Assembly (NCBI RefSeq): GCF_001467585.1
Contig: NZ_LNXY01000011.1
Span: 1 to 32,231 of the forward strand
Source of the DNA: Legionella drozanskii LLAP-1
GTDB taxonomy: Bacteria; Pseudomonadota; Gammaproteobacteria; Legionellales; Legionellaceae
DNA length: 32,231 nt
Reading direction: 5' to 3'
Shown here: positions 25,901 through 32,231 of the stretch, piece after piece
Numbering within the stretch: position 1 is the stretch's first letter
Layout of the letters: every line of letters starts with the position of its first letter
Position numbers and translations under genes: made by a program
Notes under the pieces: model-generated
The model's input: the letters and a program-made list of their open reading frames with translations, nothing else
Database searches by the model: none
What the model was told of the DNA's origin: nothing

Positions 25901-26362
25901 CATTACTCCATATCAAAACTATTAACAGGTTGGAAAATTAAAGATAGCGCTGCATTAGTTGGGCCTGAAGAAATGCAGGGATGGTTGACCCAATGTTGGT
26001 GGTTAACCGCTTATCCACAAAATTATAATCGGTTTCGTGAAAGTGGTTTAGATAAACAGTTATTTTTAGAGGCAGAATGTGGTGAGCTGAAATTTATGCA
26101 AAAAACTGAGGGAATTCCGATTGAGTATGTGAATCGAACCGCCGTTTATGGGATTAAAGTGAATCAACCGGTAGAACGAATACTAAGTAAATTATGGCTG
26201 GATTGCGATTATCAACAATTAATAGAAGTTATTGCCAATAAAACAAACAAAACTAAATCACAGGCCACACGTATTTATGGTGAAATTTCATTGCCAGTAT
26301 ATAGTCATAAAATTCAGTTTTATCAGTACTCATACCAACTAGGTTTATCTCGACTACGCTGA
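22985..26362 (+). CDS. cas3: Cas2-Cas3 fusion nuclease-helicase, type I-F
   Basis: 1125 residues. Domains in order: an N-terminal Cas2 domain (about 1-95), a HD nuclease (LFHDFGK with H123/D124, SHHKLP at 215-220, GDHNYSS at 319-325), and an SF2 helicase with Walker A ASTGCGKTY (435-443), DExD-type VIDEID (594-599), SAT motif (626-629) and a motif VI-like QLAGRVLRHRNK. The helicase unwinds and HD degrades target DNA recruited by the Csy complex; the Cas2 part works with Cas1. An 18-nt tandem duplication inside the HD domain gives KNNSDVKNNSD (residues about 163-173), in frame. The gene is intact. Its transcript probably ends in the hairpin just after the stop. Confidence 0.98.
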   Translation: MMVTFVSQCEKKALNKTRRVLDSFASRIGENTWQTIITHEGLNAVKKLLKKTASKNTAVSCHWLRSRSRSELIWIIGNRSKFNAQGIVPVHFTRKDIVNTRWENDWHYLPLIKCLAALASLFHDFGKASRYFQEKLKPESKNKLGDPLRHEWVSVLLFQAFVKNNSDVKNNSDAQWLDRLIHGDLNEMVLAQNISETPLENLPPLAGLLAWLIVSHHKLPINLNRNYKDDHLRTLDEALRQISQTWGYENRKDEKFYEAKLKQCLTFDDGLSSQSLPWLKLVKRWASKMRDCLFLLNKAMENGSWRLILYHARLSLMLGDHNYSSQGASKTWHSDMDLIANTYRKDCNGHSKGEPNQKLDEHLVGVAHSALDIAQLLPAFENELPYAYDIRALKKKSPSAFGWQDKAVEKVKEWKQSVPVAYQDKQHGFFAVNMASTGCGKTYANAKVMRALSPDRESLRFILALGLRTLTLQTGDEYRERIGLDNSELAVMIGSRAVMELHKQNKLEQKEQEDFNESAGAESMGALLDDDMIDYECVIPESRLNTVLIDERSRKFLYSPVLACTIDHLIPATECVRGGRYILPSLRLMSSDLVIDEIDDFNGADLVAIGRLIHLAGMLGRKVMISSATIPPDLAEGYLNAYREGWLLFANTRDVSFNIACAWIDEFGTQIETLSDSDTKQALKCYENYHQTFIKKRVKKLKAEPIKRKVEIVSCQHIKEFRAQVKTNEDKITIEHAYFNVIQKAIIEKHLQHAEIEPLTEKMVSIGLVRMANIDPCVALTEYLATIDWPNDIDFRVMAYHSQQVLLLRSEQEKHLDEVLKRNEKGGEIPKPFQNEIIRYHLSNSKSQHIIFILVATPVEEVGRDHDFDWAVVEPSSFRSIIQLAGRVLRHRNKIPKTPNIALMQYNLKALINADEHPAYCCPGYEQKDCLFSTHDINQLIDHKLLTEGINALPRIQRDISLKYKHNFADMEHYSISKLLTGWKIKDSAALVGPEEMQGWLTQCWWLTAYPQNYNRFRESGLDKQLFLEAECGELKFMQKTEGIPIEYVNRTAVYGIKVNQPVERILSKLWLDCDYQQLIEVIANKTNKTKSQATRIYGEISLPVYSHKIQFYQYSYQLGLSRLR

Positions 26363-26366
26363 TTAA

Positions 26367-26398
26367 AAGTTATTGATCTTTCATGAGGCCAATAACTT
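26367..26398. terminator. Hairpin after cas3, also at the end of the antisense RNA candidate
   Basis: AAGTTATTG (26367-26375) pairs perfectly with CAATAACTT (26390-26398), 5 nt after the cas3 stop. Read on the minus strand the stem is followed by a T run (CAATAACTTTTAATC), so it could end the leftward CreR-like transcript; on the plus strand it could end cas1-cas3 transcripts. Confidence 0.45.
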
Positions 26399-26415
26399 CT
26401 GTTAATTTTCGGTAA

Positions 26416-26489
26416 AAATGTTGCTGCCTATTCGGCAGTTCATAAATTAATGGAATTAATTTTTCTAAGCTACCTCTCCGGCAGTAAAG
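26416..26489 (-). ncRNA. Degenerate two-repeat mini-CRISPR: candidate CreR-like cas-regulating RNA
   Basis: On the minus strand a pseudo-repeat (26489-26462) matches the array repeat at 23 of 28 positions and ends in the exact 5' handle CTTAGAAA. Next comes an 18-nt guide AATTAATTCCATTAATTT (26461-26444). A second pseudo-repeat (26443-26416) matches at 18 of 28, keeping the Cas6f stem-loop CTGCCGAATAGGCAG but losing the last seven bases. Only the parts needed in a mature crRNA (5' handle, 3' hairpin) are conserved. The guide is shorter than the 32-33 nt of the array. A possible -10 TATACT lies at 26540-26535 on the minus strand. The function is inferred: Cas6f-processed RNA loading a short Csy complex. 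Confidence 0.75.
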
Positions 26490-26614
26490 AGTTCAATTAG
26501 TCGGTTTAGCTCACAGCTTAGTAAATTAACATAAAGTATATAGAGCATAGAATCCTTCTTCTGAGCTTATATTAAAAATATAATCACAGCTGATTCATAA
26601 AAAACCAAAAAAGA

Positions 26615-26636
26615 AATAATTAATAGAAATAATTGG
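26615..26636 (-). promoter_or_regulatory. Candidate CreR target site with CC PAM next to the csy1 promoter
   Basis: On the minus strand CC (26636-26635) is followed by AATTATTTCTATTAATTA (26634-26617). Against the guide AATTAATTCCATTAATTT this is 15 of 18, with mismatches at positions 6, 10 and 18. The CC is the 5' PAM used by type I-F. The site ends 2 bp before the -35 box, so a bound Csy complex, whose large subunit sits on the PAM side, would block the promoter. Confidence 0.65.
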
Positions 26637-26637
26637 T

Positions 26638-26666
26638 TTGACAATTGTGTTGAGAGTACTTATATT
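26638..26666 (+). promoter_or_regulatory. Strong sigma-70-type promoter for csy1-csy2-csy3-cas6f
   Basis: TTGACA (26638-26643), exactly 17 nt, TATATT (26661-26666). The start point would be near 26673, giving a 5' leader of about 20-25 nt before csy1. This is the best-looking promoter in the cas region and shows that the interference genes are transcribed separately from cas1-cas3. Confidence 0.85.
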
Positions 26667-26698
26667 TCCGCCCGATCGCACTAAAACGGGGAGTGATT

Positions 26699-27928
26699 TT
26701 GGGTGATGTTATTAAGACCTTTTTATTTGAAAGAAAGGCGAGTTGGATTAAGAAAAAAATCAATTCCGGAATGACTTCCGAGGAAATAAAGCGTATTGAG
26801 CAGGAGTCAAATAATATTTTTTCGCCTGATAGCTGGTTACCTGACGCTGCCAAAAGGGCTAGTCAATTATCCATAGTGAGTCATCCTGGAAAATTTAGTC
26901 ATCCTGCTGCAAAAATCAGTCCTATTATCGCTGAGTGTAAGAGATCCGAGGATGGATTTTTAAGGACGGGCAATGCACATGCTCAATTAGACGTTTTTGG
27001 TAATGCTGCAGCTATGGATGTGTTTAAATTCTTGTCGTTGACGCTGGACGATGGGCAAACAATTTTGACACATTTAGAGCTTAATACAGAGGTCATTCAA
27101 AATGAAATGAATGTATCGACTATGCATTTTGATGTGTTACGCAAAGGGTTTCTTTCGATAAAGAAAAATACGACTACTGCGATTACAAGTGAGTGTGTGA
27201 AGCAAGTATATTTTCCTGTTGCTAGTGGTTATCATTTATTATCAATTTTGACACCCTCAGGTTTGGTATACGAATTAAGAAACCGTATTCAAAGTATTCG
27301 ATTTTCTGATGAAATTAAAGAAGCTCGGGATAACAAACGAAAAAATCTTTATAACGAAAAAGGTTTTGATGAGTTATATGGTTTAGCGATGATTGGATAT
27401 GGGGGAACCAAACCACAAAATATCAGTATACTAAATAGTACCTACGGTGGAAAATCCTATTTGCTCTCCAGCATCCCTCCAAATTTATCCAGTCATCATA
27501 TTCGGTTGCCTAAAAATAATTTTTTTTCTAACACTCTGAGACCCAAAAGTTTTGAGCAACATTTTGTCAAAATACATAATTTATACCTTGCGGATTATAA
27601 TAATAAAAAAATACGCGATAGCTTGGATTGGAGAGTGCAAGATATTATTAACGATATTATTGAAAGAATGTGGGTGGTCCGTCTAGCTGAGCCAGGTTGG
27701 TCGAAAGACACAAATTTACCAATTTACCAAAAAATATGGCTTGATGAGTCTCGTAAGGATGAACGCTTAACGGATGAGGATTGGCTTGATTCGGTGAGTA
27801 CTGATTTTGCACGCTGGTTTATTTCAACCTATGAGAAGTTAATAGGAAAAATGGCGATTACTTTGGATGATACTTATCTCCAGCATCTCAAGGCAGTGAT
27901 GATAAACAATGAAGAGAACTTGCTATGA
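26699..27928 (+). CDS. csy1: Csy1 (Cas8f), large subunit of the type I-F surveillance complex
   Basis: About 409 residues. Csy1/Cas8f binds the 5' handle region and reads the PAM. Recognised by position in the I-F operon, size and segments such as HAQLDVFGNAAAMDVFKFLS, FPVASGYHLLSIL, GYGGTKPQNISILNSTYGGK (the conserved G..KPQNIS.LN block of Csy1) and LRPKSFEQHFVKI. The frame can start at GTG 26693 or TTG 26699. GGGGAG (26688-26693) gives a 5-nt spacing to the TTG but would overlap the GTG, so I choose TTG. The stop overlaps csy2 by 4 nt (ATGA). Confidence 0.95.
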   Translation: MGDVIKTFLFERKASWIKKKINSGMTSEEIKRIEQESNNIFSPDSWLPDAAKRASQLSIVSHPGKFSHPAAKISPIIAECKRSEDGFLRTGNAHAQLDVFGNAAAMDVFKFLSLTLDDGQTILTHLELNTEVIQNEMNVSTMHFDVLRKGFLSIKKNTTTAITSECVKQVYFPVASGYHLLSILTPSGLVYELRNRIQSIRFSDEIKEARDNKRKNLYNEKGFDELYGLAMIGYGGTKPQNISILNSTYGGKSYLLSSIPPNLSSHHIRLPKNNFFSNTLRPKSFEQHFVKIHNLYLADYNNKKIRDSLDWRVQDIINDIIERMWVVRLAEPGWSKDTNLPIYQKIWLDESRKDERLTDEDWLDSVSTDFARWFISTYEKLIGKMAITLDDTYLQHLKAVMINNEENLL

Positions 27929-28809
27929 AACGAATCCTACTACTTCCATATTTGCGTATACAAAATGCCAACGCCTTATCCAGTCCTTATACCATAGGAT
28001 TTCCGGCTATGACGTCCTGGTTGGGCGCTGTACATGCATTGCAAAGACAATTAAATCAACAGGGATTTACTGATCTTGTATTCAAAGGCGTCTCAGTTGT
28101 GTCTCATGAATTCAAGTTGAATACATTCAAAGGGCATAGTGATTACGTATATTCCATTATTGGAACTGGGAATCCACTAGATAAAAACGGTGAGCGTTCG
28201 GCATTTATTGAAGAGGCGCGTTGTCATTTGACTGTTTCTATTGTGATTGAATATTCTGGCCTTGATAAAGATGATGAAGATAAATTTATAAATATTTTAT
28301 ATGCGCAGATGCATAGGAGTATGAAATTTTCGGGTGGAGATTTCCTAGGGTTTAAGAAGCCTTTTGAAAAACCCGAGATACTTAAAATAGGAGAGGATAA
28401 AGATTATCGTAAACTCGTACGAAAGTTGATGCCAGGTTTTGTTCTAGTCGAGCGTCGTGATTTGATGATTGACGCGATGAAAAATGGGCAGGACGCAATT
28501 GATGCGATGCTTGAGTATTTAAAGATAATGCATCGCAGTGAACAAAATGATCAGGGTAAAGTAACTTGGACTAGCGGACGTAAAACATCTGGATGGATTG
28601 TTCCCATAGCTACTGGTTTCCACGGGATTTCTCCTCTTGGACAAGCACAGAATCAACGAGCCCCTGATATACCTCACCGATTTGCCGAAAGCGTTGTAAC
28701 TCTTGGAGAGTTTAAAATGCTATATCGTATAAAAAATATTGATGACATGCTTTGGCACTCCTGCTTCGATATTGAAAATAATTTATATCTTTGCCAACAC
28801 AATACATAA
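27925..28809 (+). CDS. csy2: Csy2 (Cas5f), 5'-handle-binding subunit
   Basis: 294 residues. Csy2/Cas5f pairs with Csy1 at the 5' end of the crRNA. Characteristic N-terminus: RILLLPYLRIQNANALSSPY and TIGFPAMTSWLGAVHALQRQ (the IxxANA.SS..TIGFPA..A..G..HAL pattern). Later: MRS.KF-type segment HRSMKFSGGDFLG and GWIVPIATGFHGISPLG with FAESVVTLGEFK near the end. It starts inside the csy1 stop (ATGA) and is followed 28 nt later by csy3. Confidence 0.96.
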   Translation: MKRILLLPYLRIQNANALSSPYTIGFPAMTSWLGAVHALQRQLNQQGFTDLVFKGVSVVSHEFKLNTFKGHSDYVYSIIGTGNPLDKNGERSAFIEEARCHLTVSIVIEYSGLDKDDEDKFINILYAQMHRSMKFSGGDFLGFKKPFEKPEILKIGEDKDYRKLVRKLMPGFVLVERRDLMIDAMKNGQDAIDAMLEYLKIMHRSEQNDQGKVTWTSGRKTSGWIVPIATGFHGISPLGQAQNQRAPDIPHRFAESVVTLGEFKMLYRIKNIDDMLWHSCFDIENNLYLCQHNT

Positions 28810-28837
28810 AAACTAAATGTAAGAGGAAATTTATACT

Positions 28838-29869
28838 ATGGCTAAAAATGAAAACATGGCGACCGTACTCGCATTTGAAAAAAAACTGGTACCTTCGGAT
28901 GGTTATTTTTATGGTACAACTTGGAATAAACGTCATCTTGAGGCGACACCTTTGCAACTATTGGAAAAATCAGTACGTGGAACGATTTCGAATCGGTTGT
29001 CAAAACCATTACAAGCTGATCCTACAAAACTGGATGCAAAAGTTGAAAATCCTAACTTACAAACTGTGGATTGCTGTGCTCTTGGTGTTGAACAAGATAC
29101 TCTTAAATTGCATTTCACTCTGAAGATCTTAAGTCAGGTTGAAAAACCTTCTGCTTGTAACAATGCTGTATTTAATGAGAGTTACGCTGCGGCAGCTAAG
29201 AATTATATCGAACAAGAAGGTTTTACGGAATTAGCAAAACGTTATGCTATTAATATAGCCAATGCACGTTTTTTATGGCGTAACAGAGTAGGTGCTGAAC
29301 ATATAGAGGTTAGTGTTAAAGTTTTAAATTCTGAAAAAGAAGAGTCTTGGGTTTTTGATTCCTCTAATTATTCTATTAACGATTTTAACCATAGCGATGA
29401 GTTGATTAATCCCTTGGCTGAAAAAATAGCCCTTGCTTTATCTGGTAAAATACCCTTTTTATTATTGAATATTACAACTTATGCGAAAGTTGGTCGCTCT
29501 CAGGAAGTATATCCGAGTGAAGAGCTAATTTTGGATAAAGGAACTGGTAAAAGCAAAAAGAGCAAGATTTTATACCATATTAACGGCGTTGCTGGAATGC
29601 ATTCTCAAAAAATTGGTAATGCATTAAGAACTATTGATACCTGGTATCCAGAATATAGTCATGTTACTACAGGGCCGATTGCTATAGAACCATATGGTGC
29701 TGTAACTAATCTTGGGATTGCATATCGTAATCCTAGAAATAAATCCGATTTTTTTACCTTGTTTGATAAATTTGCTCGGGGTGAAACGTTGACAACAAAA
29801 GAACAAGAGCATTATGTGATGGCAGTATTGGTCCGTGGTGGCGTTTTTGGCGAAAGCGGTAAGGAGTAA
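28838..29869 (+). CDS. csy3: Csy3 (Cas7f), crRNA backbone subunit
   Basis: 343 residues. Several copies of Csy3/Cas7f coat the spacer part of the crRNA, one per six nucleotides, and define target position flipping. Landmarks: TVLAFEKKLVPSDGYFYGTTW at the N-terminus, NPNLQTVDCCALGVEQDTL, FLWRNRVGAEHIEV, INGVAGMHSQKIGNALRTID, and AIEPYGAVTNLGIAYRNP. AAGAGGAAA lies upstream of the ATG. Only 2 nt separate it from cas6f. Intact. Confidence 0.97.
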   Translation: MAKNENMATVLAFEKKLVPSDGYFYGTTWNKRHLEATPLQLLEKSVRGTISNRLSKPLQADPTKLDAKVENPNLQTVDCCALGVEQDTLKLHFTLKILSQVEKPSACNNAVFNESYAAAAKNYIEQEGFTELAKRYAINIANARFLWRNRVGAEHIEVSVKVLNSEKEESWVFDSSNYSINDFNHSDELINPLAEKIALALSGKIPFLLLNITTYAKVGRSQEVYPSEELILDKGTGKSKKSKILYHINGVAGMHSQKIGNALRTIDTWYPEYSHVTTGPIAIEPYGAVTNLGIAYRNPRNKSDFFTLFDKFARGETLTTKEQEHYVMAVLVRGGVFGESGKE

Positions 29870-29871
29870 TC

Positions 29872-30450
29872 ATGAATTTTTACCAGGATATCACTTTACT
29901 GCCCATGGCTGATATTAATATATATTTCTTATGGGAGAAAATATATCAAATGATTCATCTGGGTTTGGTGGAAACAAAAATGCCTAATGGTTTATCACCA
30001 ATTGGACTTGCTTTTCCAGAGTATGATGCTGAAAAATGTCAGTTGGGTACCAAATTAAGAGTATTTGCTATGGAAAAGCAAATGCTCGAGAAATTTAATG
30101 CAATAAAATGGTTAAATAATTTCTCTGATTATGCTCACATAACTGGAGCTCGTGATGTCCCGGGTAATATAACCAGCTATGTTCGTTTCAAACGAAAGCA
30201 ATCGAAGTCTAATACTGAACGCATAGCTCGAAGAAAGGCAAAGCGCGAAGGGATTGATTTGGAGAGTGCGATGGGATTATTAAAAAATCATAAAGAATCA
30301 TTAATACGTGCGCCATTTATAAAAATTTCGAGCCTAAGCTCCAAAAACACATTTAAGCTCTTTATTTATAAAGAACCCTCTGAGGAACTTATAAATAATG
30401 CATTCAGTTGTTATGGTTTAAGTTCTGTATCAACGCTACCTGACTTTTAA
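29872..30450 (+). CDS. cas6f: Cas6f (Csy4), crRNA-processing endoribonuclease
   Basis: 192 residues. Cleaves the repeat RNA at the base of its hairpin and stays bound to the 3' end. It aligns by eye with Pseudomonas aeruginosa Cas6f: N-terminal YQDITLLP, general-base His at position 29 (KIYQMIHLGLVE), an arginine/lysine-rich recognition helix (YVRFKRKQSKSNTERIARRK), a serine-rich active-site loop (ISSLSSKNTFKLFI, matching RSQSTGQHFRLFI) and the ending SCYGLSSVSTLPDF (CYGLS in the family). Last gene before the array. Confidence 0.97.
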   Translation: MNFYQDITLLPMADINIYFLWEKIYQMIHLGLVETKMPNGLSPIGLAFPEYDAEKCQLGTKLRVFAMEKQMLEKFNAIKWLNNFSDYAHITGARDVPGNITSYVRFKRKQSKSNTERIARRKAKREGIDLESAMGLLKNHKESLIRAPFIKISSLSSKNTFKLFIYKEPSEELINNAFSCYGLSSVSTLPDF

Positions 30451-30582
30451 CCTTTATTTTTGCTGTTCTTTAAAAATTTATTTAAATCAATAGGTTGCGA
30501 TCATATAAAATATCAATGGTTACACATCGATATCTTATACTAGCTTATTGTTTATTAAATTGATTTTAAGTGTGAAATTTGG
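30451..30582 (+). promoter_or_regulatory. CRISPR leader with IHF site
   Basis: A/T-rich 132-bp leader between cas6f and the first repeat. AATCAATAGGTTG (30485-30497) is a perfect match to the IHF consensus WATCAANNNNTTR, located about 90 bp from the first repeat. IHF bending is needed for leader-end integration in type I-F. A TATACT (30536-30541) may be a -10 for pre-crRNA transcription; no good -35 was found at the right spacing. Confidence 0.7.
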
Positions 30583-31993
30583 GTTAACTGCCGTATAGGC
30601 AGCTTAGAAAAATATTATCAAGATTTTATGGAGAAAGCAGATGTTAACTGCCGTATAGGCAGCTTAGAAATGTTAATGAGCTAATTGAAGATGACTTTTT
30701 ACGTTAACTGCCGTATAGGCAGCTTAGAAATTTTATAGTGTCAAATTACGGACCCGCTTGCTCGTTAACTGCCGTATAGGCAGCTTAGAAAAGGCGAGAA
30801 GAAGTACCCAATGCCTGATAAAAGTTAACTGCCGTATAGGCAGCTTAGAAAAACACCCAAGGCTTATTAGCTTATGATAAAGAGTTAACTGCCGTATAGG
30901 CAGCTTAGAAACTTAAAATCATCTAACTTCATGCGCCGCCAATGTTAACTGCCGTATAGGCAGCTTAGAAATTGACCCAACATATGCCCCACATTACGGC
31001 CAAGTTAACTGCCGTATAGGCAGCTTAGAAATACTAATAATTTGTAATCGCAGCGCTATGAGTGTTAACTGCCGTATAGGCAGCTTAGAAACGAAAGCGA
31101 TAAAGTAGTAATCGACTCAGTTAGTTAACTGCCGTATAGGCAGCTTAGAAAAAAGGCTAATATAGGATTAAGACCTGCTGCCTGTTAACTGCCGTATAGG
31201 CAGCTTAGAAAACGCTGCCAAGCAGTCGAAGACATAATAGATTGTTAACTGCCGTATAGGCAGCTTAGAAAAATAATATGACCATGCTCTGTAAACGACT
31301 TAGGTTAACTGCCGTATAGGCAGCTTAGAAAGGTACTGTTATTCCCGGACAAACCGGAGCTCCGTTAACTGCCGTATAGGCAGCTTAGAAATGTGAAGAT
31401 TTATGACATTGCTAGTTGCAGGGGTTAACTGCCGTATAGGCAGCTTAGAAATTTAAATTATCTCACTTGTTCGGGTCAATCGTGTTAACTGCCGTATAGG
31501 CAGCTTAGAAGGATAGGTTTTGGAGTTTTAGAGCCGGTTTTAGGTTAACTGCCGTATAGGCAGCTTAGAAAATTGCAAGGTCATCGCTTGAAAAAGTTAG
31601 GGTGTTAACTGCCGTATAGGCAGCTTAGAAACAAGAGGAAATTGCAGGCCATCTAGGTATATGCGTTAACTGCCGTATAGGCAGCTTAGAAAGCGAAACG
31701 GTCGGAATACGTATTTGTTGCAATGTTAACTGCCGTATAGGCAGCTTAGAAACAACAACCCCGTTATTGCGAGCCTGGCATGCCGTTAACTGCCGTATAG
31801 GCAGCTTAGAAATGTTAACTTCTCGAATTGCTTCCCGGCGCAAAGTTAACTGCCGTATAGGCAGCTTAGAAATTTACATCATATGTCAATAAATGTTATT
31901 TATTGTTAACTGCCGTATAGGGCAGCTTAGAAAAATTAAACATATTTTACTTCTTTTTGCGTCGTGTTAACTGCCGTATAGGCAGCTTAAAAC
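30583..31993 (+). CRISPR. Type I-F CRISPR array, 24 repeats and 23 spacers
   Basis: 28-bp repeat starting GTTAACTGCC, with stem-loop CTGCCGTATAGGCAG and ending CTTAGAAA, so crRNA is read from the plus strand. Repeats start at 30583, 30643, 30703, 30764, 30824, 30884, then every 60 bp to 31604, then 31665, 31725, 31785, 31845, 31905 and 31966. Spacers are 32 bp, apart from two of 33 bp (30731-30763 and 31632-31664). Variants: the repeat at 31484 ends in G, the one at 31905 has an extra G (29 bp), and the last ends CTTAAAAC, the usual decay at the leader-distal end. Cas genes are directly upstream, so leader, orientation and type agree. I saw no spacer matching this window. Confidence 0.98.
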
Positions 31994-32146
31994 AGGAAGA
32001 TGATTACATTAAGTCGCTATAATGAAAAATATTATCCATCTTTATTATCGTTGCAATAAAATTTATCACAGCATTCTTAAAATGAGCACATCATGATATG
32101 ATTTACTCCTCATAAATTTTAGAAATTCTGTAATCTGGCTCAATAT
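31994..32146. other. Leader-distal flank, no gene seen
   Basis: A/T-rich DNA between the last repeat and the next start codon. No further repeat copies and no cas genes follow. It contains nothing else that I can identify; promoter elements for the edge gene are probably here. Confidence 0.5.
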
Positions 32147-32231
32147 ATGAAAGCAACCACCCCAATTTTCCTCCTATCGTTATTTGTTATATTTCTTTTT
32201 TTCCTTTTCTCAACCGTTTCTACTATTCCAG
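32147..32231 (+). CDS. Start of an exported or membrane-anchored protein (cut by right edge)
   Basis: From ATG 32147 the frame is open to the edge and reads MKATTPIFLLSLFVIFLFFL followed by FSTVSTIP. This is a signal peptide or N-terminal membrane anchor. Only 28 residues are visible and no clear Shine-Dalgarno sequence precedes the start, so neither the protein nor its function can be named. Confidence 0.5.
   Translation, partial: MKATTPIFLLSLFVIFLFFLFSTVSTIP

Noticed and set aside
26420-26442. Reading the cas3-csy1 hairpin only as a cas3 terminator
   Set aside because: It has no T tract on the plus strand, and its sequence matches the CRISPR repeat stem-loop on the minus strand, which a plain terminator would not explain.
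28791-29123. 110-codon frame between csy2 and csy3
   Set aside because: It is an out-of-frame shadow of csy3, which has the family motifs and ribosome-binding site.
31625-31843. 72-codon minus-strand frame through the CRISPR array
   Set aside because: Its repeated SKLPIRQLT units are just the CRISPR repeat translated.
1-32231. tRNA or rRNA genes
   Set aside because: I saw no cloverleaf with a conserved T-loop GTTCRA and no rRNA-like sequence, though a covariance search would be more reliable.

Overview
The window is AT-rich (visibly well under 50% GC) and looks like chromosome or large-plasmid DNA from a Legionella or close Legionellales relative. This rests on the family set (a Legionella-type HAD/'Swiss Army Knife' protein, an effector-like protein with a Legionella flavour, an HSDL2-like SDR, DUF924, a type I-F CRISPR with Legionella-like repeats), not on a database search.

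Layout. (1) 1-1870, minus strand: succinate dehydrogenase genes in the order sdhB-sdhC-sdhD-sdhA, with sdhA running off the left edge. (2) 1871-5700: a possible small membrane-protein gene, a decayed 3' piece of trpS, an OsmC-like gene with a one-base frameshift at its C-terminus, an HSDL2-like short-chain dehydrogenase, a DUF924 protein and an effector-like protein. (3) 5998-10203: a nitric-oxide defence module: quinol-type NO reductase norB, a group I truncated haemoglobin with an adjacent 2Fe-2S/FAD/NAD(P)H reductase, and the repressor nsrR, with a near-perfect NsrR palindrome over the haemoglobin promoter. (4) 10204-19175: an accessory region of broken genes (DUF1840-like, IS3-family transposase tail, NERD-domain tail), three non-autonomous inverted-repeat elements of 246-328 bp (two with TA target duplications), a HAD-SAK protein, a tyrosine recombinase, a DUF4238 protein, an FRG-domain protein, an Xre/RES toxin-antitoxin pair and a small HTH protein. 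(5) 19198-21206: small exported proteins of unknown function. (6) 22041-31993: a complete type I-F CRISPR-Cas system, cas1, cas2-3, csy1, csy2, csy3, cas6f, then a leader with a consensus IHF site and an array of 24 repeats and 23 spacers. (7) The first codons of an exported or membrane protein at the right edge.

The most striking finding lies in the 330-bp gap between cas3 and csy1. On the minus strand there is a degenerate two-repeat mini-CRISPR (26416-26489). The upstream pseudo-repeat keeps the 8-nt 5' handle CTTAGAAA, and the downstream one keeps only the Cas6f hairpin, which is what a mature crRNA-like RNA needs. Its 18-nt guide matches, 15 of 18, a site that starts directly after a CC (the type I-F PAM) and abuts the -35 box of a strong promoter (TTGACA-17-TATATT) in front of csy1. 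Two of the three mismatches are at guide positions 6 and 18, which are flipped out in class 1 crRNA-target duplexes. I infer a CreR-like RNA that directs the Csy complex to its own promoter and so autoregulates cas expression.
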